Of a stretch of 9,354 nucleotides of DNA, positions 5,972-9,354 are shown in pieces. The stretch spans positions 1 to 9,354 of the forward strand of contig JAKASN010000037.1 of the NCBI GenBank assembly GCA_021819025.1, in the 5' to 3' direction. Position 1 is the stretch's first letter. Every line of letters starts with the position of its first letter. Below the pieces are notes generated by a model that was not told the origin of the DNA, did no database searches, and saw only the letters and a list, made by a program, of their open reading frames with translations. The stretch comes from Actinomycetes bacterium (GTDB lineage: Bacteria; Actinomycetota; Acidimicrobiia; Acidimicrobiales; Acidimicrobiaceae). The position numbers and the translations under genes were made by a program.

Positions 5972-6919
5972 ATGGCTGAGCCGCTGGTTGTTTTTGTTCC
6001 CGGAAACCACTTGATGACCGGACTCTTGGGCAATGGAGACGAGTTTCTTCGAGCGGCCGAAGAGGCGTTTCCTGAGACATCGGTGCTGGTCCGTGGCAAT
6101 GAGATTACTATAGGGGGTCCGGAATCGGAGACTTTGGCACGGCTGTTTCGCGAGTGGATCGTGCTGTTGGAATCCGGCGAGCGCCTTGATGTTGGCGGGG
6201 TGCGACGCACTATCGATATGGTCAAGGCCGATATCAGCCCCTCGGACGTGCTAACCTCGCGAATCCTCAAATCGAGCCGGGGACGCTACGTCAAACCCAA
6301 GACCGCGGGGCAGAAGAGATACAGCGACGCCATCGCCACCAACACCATTACCTTCGGCATCGGACCCGCAGGCACCGGCAAGAGCTATCTCGCGGTGGCC
6401 CAAGCGGTTCAGGCGCTTCAGGAAAAGACCGTGAACCGCATCATTCTCACGCGGCCAGCCGTGGAGGCTGGCGAGCGGCTGGGTTTTTTGCCCGGAGATC
6501 TCATGGCCAAGGTAGACCCCTATCTTCGCCCTCTCTACGACGCTCTCTATGACATGCTCGAAGCTGAGACCGTGCAGCGATACATCGAACGTGCCACCAT
6601 CGAAGTGGCCCCGCTGGCCTTTATGCGGGGTCGCACCTTGAACTCCAGCTTTATCATTCTCGACGAGGCACAAAATACCACGCCAGAACAGATGAAGATG
6701 TTTTTGACCAGAATTGGATTCGGCTCCAAAGCGGTGGTAACCGGTGACGTCACCCAAGTGGATATCCCCGGGGCGAGGAGCGGCTTGCTCGGCTTGGAGA
6801 AGCTTCTCGGTGAGATCGACGGCGTGGAATTCGTTCATCTCACGCGGCGGGACGTGGTTCGGCACCGTATCGTATCTGACATAGTTGCCGCCTATGAAGC
6901 CGCAGTTCAAGAGTCATAG
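5972..6919 (+). CDS. phoH: PhoH family ATPase (PhoH/PhoL type)
   Basis: This 315-residue cytoplasmic protein is of usual family length. The N-terminal ~85 residues (VFVPGNHLM, then VLVRGNEITI at 38-47) form the KH-like region of PhoH/YbeZ proteins. The ATPase core has Walker A GPAGTGKS (131-138), the family motif LTRPAVEAGERLGFLPGDL (159-177), Walker B FIILDEAQN (227-235) and VVTGDVTQVDIPG (255-267). All nucleotide-binding residues are intact. PhoH proteins are RNA helicase-like ATPases, and the short form genetically and physically accompanies YbeY in RNA processing. Here it heads the phoH-ybeY-CBS-era cluster. The frame has a stop at 5942-5944 and no usable start before ATG 5972. No Shine-Dalgarno is visible upstream of that ATG, so initiation may be from a short or nearly leaderless transcript. 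The next gene is 153 bases away, a larger gap than this pair often shows. Confidence 0.96.
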   Translation: MAEPLVVFVPGNHLMTGLLGNGDEFLRAAEEAFPETSVLVRGNEITIGGPESETLARLFREWIVLLESGERLDVGGVRRTIDMVKADISPSDVLTSRILKSSRGRYVKPKTAGQKRYSDAIATNTITFGIGPAGTGKSYLAVAQAVQALQEKTVNRIILTRPAVEAGERLGFLPGDLMAKVDPYLRPLYDALYDMLEAETVQRYIERATIEVAPLAFMRGRTLNSSFIILDEAQNTTPEQMKMFLTRIGFGSKAVVTGDVTQVDIPGARSGLLGLEKLLGEIDGVEFVHLTRRDVVRHRIVSDIVAAYEAAVQES

Positions 6920-6936
6920 CGCAGCGGGACACCCTG

Positions 6937-6971
6937 AGGCGCAGGTGCAGCTCCAGCAAAGAATTGCGCCT
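6937..6971 (+). repeat. Inverted repeat in the phoH-ybeY spacer
   Basis: AGGCGCA (6937-6943) is exactly complementary to TGCGCCT (6965-6971) across a 21-base loop, starting 17 bases after the phoH stop. No T-run follows, so it is not a standard terminator. It could be an mRNA processing or stability hairpin, or chance. Confidence 0.35.
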
Positions 6972-7072
6972 TAGCAGAGCGCTTGAGTGTCTCGGGGAAA
7001 ACGCCGCTTTGCAGCTACCTCTGCCACGGTGGCTTATTTCGTGGTGGCGGGGATCTAGGCTAGGAGGGGACT

Positions 7073-7546
7073 GTGGCAATTTCTGTATATCTGGATGACT
7101 CGAGCGACTTTGGGCTCACCGACGTCGAACTTTACCACAAGCTCCTTTTGGACTGCATCGGCGCCATTGGTGTGGTCGGCGAATGCGAATGCTATCTCTC
7201 GTTTATCAGCGCAGAGGCGATGGCCGAACTCAATAAAGCGCATATGGGAAAAGACGGTCCTACCGATGTGCTTTCTTTTGCGGTGAGCTTCGAGCCGGAG
7301 TTCGACCTTGAGATACCACGGATTCTCGGTGAAATCATGATCTGTCCTGAGGTTGCCGCGGCCAACGCCGGAGATCATTCAGATGGAGATCGGAATGGTT
7401 CACTTGGCGATGAGATCGCCCTTTTAGTGGTGCATGGGCTCTTGCATCTCTCGGGCATGGACCACGAAATCGAGTCCGAGGCTCTGGTTATGGAGGCCGC
7501 CGAAGCAAAGTTGCTCGGCGAGTTCTATCGGCGACGGAGCGCTTAG
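7073..7546 (+). CDS. ybeY: Endoribonuclease/rRNA maturation factor YbeY
   Basis: This 157-residue cytoplasmic zinc-dependent endoribonuclease acts in 16S rRNA 3'-end maturation and 70S ribosome quality control. The zinc motif H-x3-H-x5-H is intact as HGLLHLSGMDH (H121, H125, H131). The upstream family blocks MGKDGPTDVLSFA (58-70) and LGEIMICPEVA (85-95) are also present. The length is normal for the family. The GTG start is fixed by AGGAGGGG (7062-7069), three bases before it, and by an in-frame TAG at 7061-7063. A variable acidic insert (~101-112, DHSDGDRNGSLG) precedes the catalytic helix, which is common. The neighbours phoH upstream and the CorC-like gene and era downstream are the conserved partners. 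Confidence 0.97.
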   Translation: MAISVYLDDSSDFGLTDVELYHKLLLDCIGAIGVVGECECYLSFISAEAMAELNKAHMGKDGPTDVLSFAVSFEPEFDLEIPRILGEIMICPEVAAANAGDHSDGDRNGSLGDEIALLVVHGLLHLSGMDHEIESEALVMEAAEAKLLGEFYRRRSA

Positions 7547-7634
7547 GTGCCCAGATCTGTCGCTCGCTCCCATGCGGCCATGTTTCGTAGTGTTTTGGTC
7601 TGCGCACCGGGTGTTGCACTTTGGGGATCTTCAC

Positions 7635-7639
7635 AGGAG
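7635..7639 (+). promoter_or_regulatory. Shine-Dalgarno favouring TTG 7648 as the CorC-like start
   Basis: AGGAG lies eight bases before TTG 7648. The longer reading begins at TTG 7621, which has no comparable site. The choice changes the N-terminus by nine residues only. Confidence 0.6.
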
Positions 7640-7647
7640 CGGTTGCT

Positions 7648-8955
7648 TTGGTCGCCGTCGTAGCCGGGGCTCGCTGGACTTCTAGCGAGGTGATTATCAC
7701 CGTGGTGGTGATAGTGCTCATTGCGCTATCGGGCTTTTTGGCGATGGCCGAGACCGCGTTGACCAGAATTAGTAAAGTCAAGGCGCAGGCCTTCGTGGAT
7801 CAAAAACGCCGCGGCGCCAAGCGCTTGGCGAGCTTAATTGAACATCCCACTGCCTTTCTCAATGCCATCTTGTTGTCGGCACTCATCTCTCAGCTCGTCG
7901 CCGCAACTCTGGTTGGAGTGATTGCCGAGCGCCTCTTTGGGGCTCTTGGGGTGACGGTGGCGATCGTCTTTGAAATACTGGTCATCTTCGTCCTCGCCGA
8001 GGCGCTTCCGAAGAACTATGCCGTCGGCCACCCTGAAAAGGCCGCTTTAGTGGCGGCACCGTTCGTATCGGTTTTGGCGAGGTTTCCCTTGATTCGGGGC
8101 GCCACCTGGCTGGTGGGTGGCCTCGCAAATGCGATCCTAAAAGGTAAACCCTACTCCCAGCTGAACCAAGTATCCGAGGAGGAGCTTCTTGCTATGGCCG
8201 ACGCCGCGGCCGAAGACGATGTCATCGAAAATGAGGAGCGAGAACTGATCGCCTCGGTGATTGAGTTCGGAGATACCGTAGCGCGCGAATTGATGGTGCC
8301 TCGGGTCGATATCGTCGCCGCGGAGGGCGATGCCAGCGTAGAGGAGGTGCTCGGACTCGCGCTCGAGAAGGGATTTTCGAGAATTCCCATCTATCGTGAG
8401 AATCTCGACCATATCATCGGCATGGTGCTGGCCAAAGACCTCATGCGAGCTTCGCGTTCTGGTGGTGGGGACCACATGGTCTACACCTTGGTGCGCAAGG
8501 CTCATTTTGTACCCGAGACAAAGCACGTTCCCGATCTTCTTCGAGAAATGCAAGCAGGAAAGTATCACCTCGTCATCGTGGTCGACGAGTATGGAGGTAC
8601 CGCCGGGCTGGTTACCATGGAGGATCTCATTGAAGAATTGCTCGGCGAAATTACCGACGAGTTCGACTTCTACGAGGCAGAGGTGGTAGAACTTGGGCCC
8701 GGGCAGCTCCTAATCAAGGCCACCAAGAGTCTTGACGAGTTGAATGAGGATTTTGGCCTCGATTTGCCCACCGGGGACTGGGACACCGTTGGGGGACTGT
8801 TTTTGCAGCTTCTCGGCCATCTTCCCGTCGAAGGCGAGCGCACCTCCACGGGGCACTACTCCTTGATTGCCGAGAAGGTGAGCGGCAATCGCATCGGTGC
8901 GGTACGATTGGAAATCCATCACGACGAAGATGAAGCCGCCGAGGCGGGACGATGA
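7648..8955 (+). CDS. CNNM/CBS-domain membrane transporter, HlyC/CorC family
   Basis: This protein has 435 residues from TTG 7648 (444 from TTG 7621). Residues ~13-176 form the CNNM (DUF21) transmembrane domain: a first long helix ending SGFLAMAETAL, the helix around FLNAILLSALISQLVAATLVG, and VLAEALPKNYAV. A cytoplasmic acidic helix (EEELLAMADAAAEDDVIENE) leads to a CBS pair beginning at MVPRVD (216-221), with DEYGGTAGLVTMEDL (313-327) in the second CBS motif. Residues ~347-423 are the CorC/HlyC C-terminal domain (GDWDTVGGLF). Family members are annotated as hemolysins from old homology but are now linked to magnesium efflux or homeostasis; CBS pairs in such proteins bind adenine nucleotides. 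The gene is 101 bases after ybeY, and its TGA overlaps the era ATG in an ATGA, showing translational coupling. Nothing is truncated. Confidence 0.94.
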   Translation: MVAVVAGARWTSSEVIITVVVIVLIALSGFLAMAETALTRISKVKAQAFVDQKRRGAKRLASLIEHPTAFLNAILLSALISQLVAATLVGVIAERLFGALGVTVAIVFEILVIFVLAEALPKNYAVGHPEKAALVAAPFVSVLARFPLIRGATWLVGGLANAILKGKPYSQLNQVSEEELLAMADAAAEDDVIENEERELIASVIEFGDTVARELMVPRVDIVAAEGDASVEEVLGLALEKGFSRIPIYRENLDHIIGMVLAKDLMRASRSGGGDHMVYTLVRKAHFVPETKHVPDLLREMQAGKYHLVIVVDEYGGTAGLVTMEDLIEELLGEITDEFDFYEAEVVELGPGQLLIKATKSLDELNEDFGLDLPTGDWDTVGGLFLQLLGHLPVEGERTSTGHYSLIAEKVSGNRIGAVRLEIHHDEDEAAEAGR

Positions 8956-9354
8956 GCGAGGAGCAATTCCACTCCGGATTCGTGGCGGTGGTTGGTCGTC
9001 CCAACGTGGGTAAATCTACCCTAGTAAATGCCCTGGTGCGCAATAAGGTATCCATCGTCTCGGACAAGCCCAACACCACGCGAACCCAGGTGCGAGGAAT
9101 TATTACTACCTCCTCCCATCAGGTAGTTTTTGTCGATACTCCCGGTATCCATAAGCCGCGCTCGGCGCTCGGGGCGCGTCTCAATGACGCCGCCAACGAG
9201 GCGCGCTCGGATGTGGACCTTGTGGTGGTAGTAGTCGACGCCAGAGAGGGGACCGGGCCCGGAGACACCCGTGTGCTAAAGAGCTCGCCGCCGAGCAGCT
9301 TCGTAGTGCTCAACAAAGTCGACGGACTTCCCCCGCAACGAGTATGCGAGGGGG
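8952..9354 (+). CDS. era: GTPase Era, 3'-truncated by window edge
   Basis: The first 134 residues of Era, the GTPase that binds the 3' end of 16S rRNA and aids 30S subunit maturation, are present. The G domain is clear: G1 GRPNVGKST (15-23), the switch I region PNTTRTQVRG (40-49, G2 threonine within it), G3 DTPG (62-65) followed by the Era-typical IHKP, and G4 NKVD (121-124). The remaining G domain and the C-terminal KH domain lie beyond the window. No in-frame stop occurs before base 9354. The ATG overlaps the upstream TGA by ATGA, so it is read in the same operon as the CorC-like gene. The spacing of motifs is normal. Confidence 0.97.
   Translation, partial: MSEEQFHSGFVAVVGRPNVGKSTLVNALVRNKVSIVSDKPNTTRTQVRGIITTSSHQVVFVDTPGIHKPRSALGARLNDAANEARSDVDLVVVVVDAREGTGPGDTRVLKSSPPSSFVVLNKVDGLPPQRVCEG

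Noticed and set aside
5827..6270. 147-codon minus-strand frame over the phoH 5' region
   Set aside because: Ser/Thr/Arg-rich low-information translation, antisense to the conserved PhoH N-terminus.
6251..6910. 219-codon open frame antisense to phoH
   Set aside because: It lies opposite the conserved PhoH ATPase core, and its composition follows from complementing those codons. No family is recognisable.

Overview
The window looks like chromosomal DNA of a moderately GC-rich actinobacterium. The phoH-ybeY-CBS/CorC-era order is the conserved actinobacterial arrangement. GTG and TTG starts with AGGAG-like ribosome binding sites are common. The small MerR-type DNA-binding protein and the two-domain hypothetical protein also suit this phylum. 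The intermediate GC content and protein style suggest an Acidimicrobiia-type organism (Ferrimicrobium/Acidithrix relatives), but that placement is inference. I see no rRNA, tRNA, CRISPR array, insertion sequence or phage gene.

Layout. 2-1222 (+) is the C-terminal part of a DHA2-type major facilitator drug exporter whose start lies outside the window. 1393-2328 (+) is a LACTB2/glyoxalase II-like metallo-beta-lactamase-fold hydrolase with its own probable promoter. Convergent to it on the minus strand is a two-gene operon: a membrane-anchored SAF/CpaB-like protein (4503-3775), then a CpaE/TadZ-like MinD-family protein (3761-2337). The latter has lost both lysines of its Walker A region. An AT-richer divergent intergenic region (4504-4724) separates this operon from a 79-residue excisionase/BldC-type winged-helix protein (4725-4964, +), which is followed by a clear intrinsic terminator.

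On the minus strand at 5680-5102 lies an unnamed protein that appears to hold two short all-beta, Sm-like segments. It is divergent from the RNA/ribosome-maturation cluster on the plus strand: phoH (5972-6919), ybeY (7073-7546), a CNNM/CBS/CorC membrane protein (7648-8955) and era (8952 to the window edge). The last two overlap by ATGA. YbeY (a 16S/30S maturation and quality-control endonuclease) and Era (a 30S assembly GTPase) act in the same process, and PhoH is an associated RNA helicase-like ATPase.

Most of the window is ordinary housekeeping or transport content. The items most worth a second look are the P-loop-degenerate CpaE-like protein paired with an isolated CpaB-like partner, and the unnamed two-barrel protein next to the RNA maturation cluster. 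A palindrome between the candidate -35 and -10 elements of phoH, which has no visible Shine-Dalgarno, is a weaker third.
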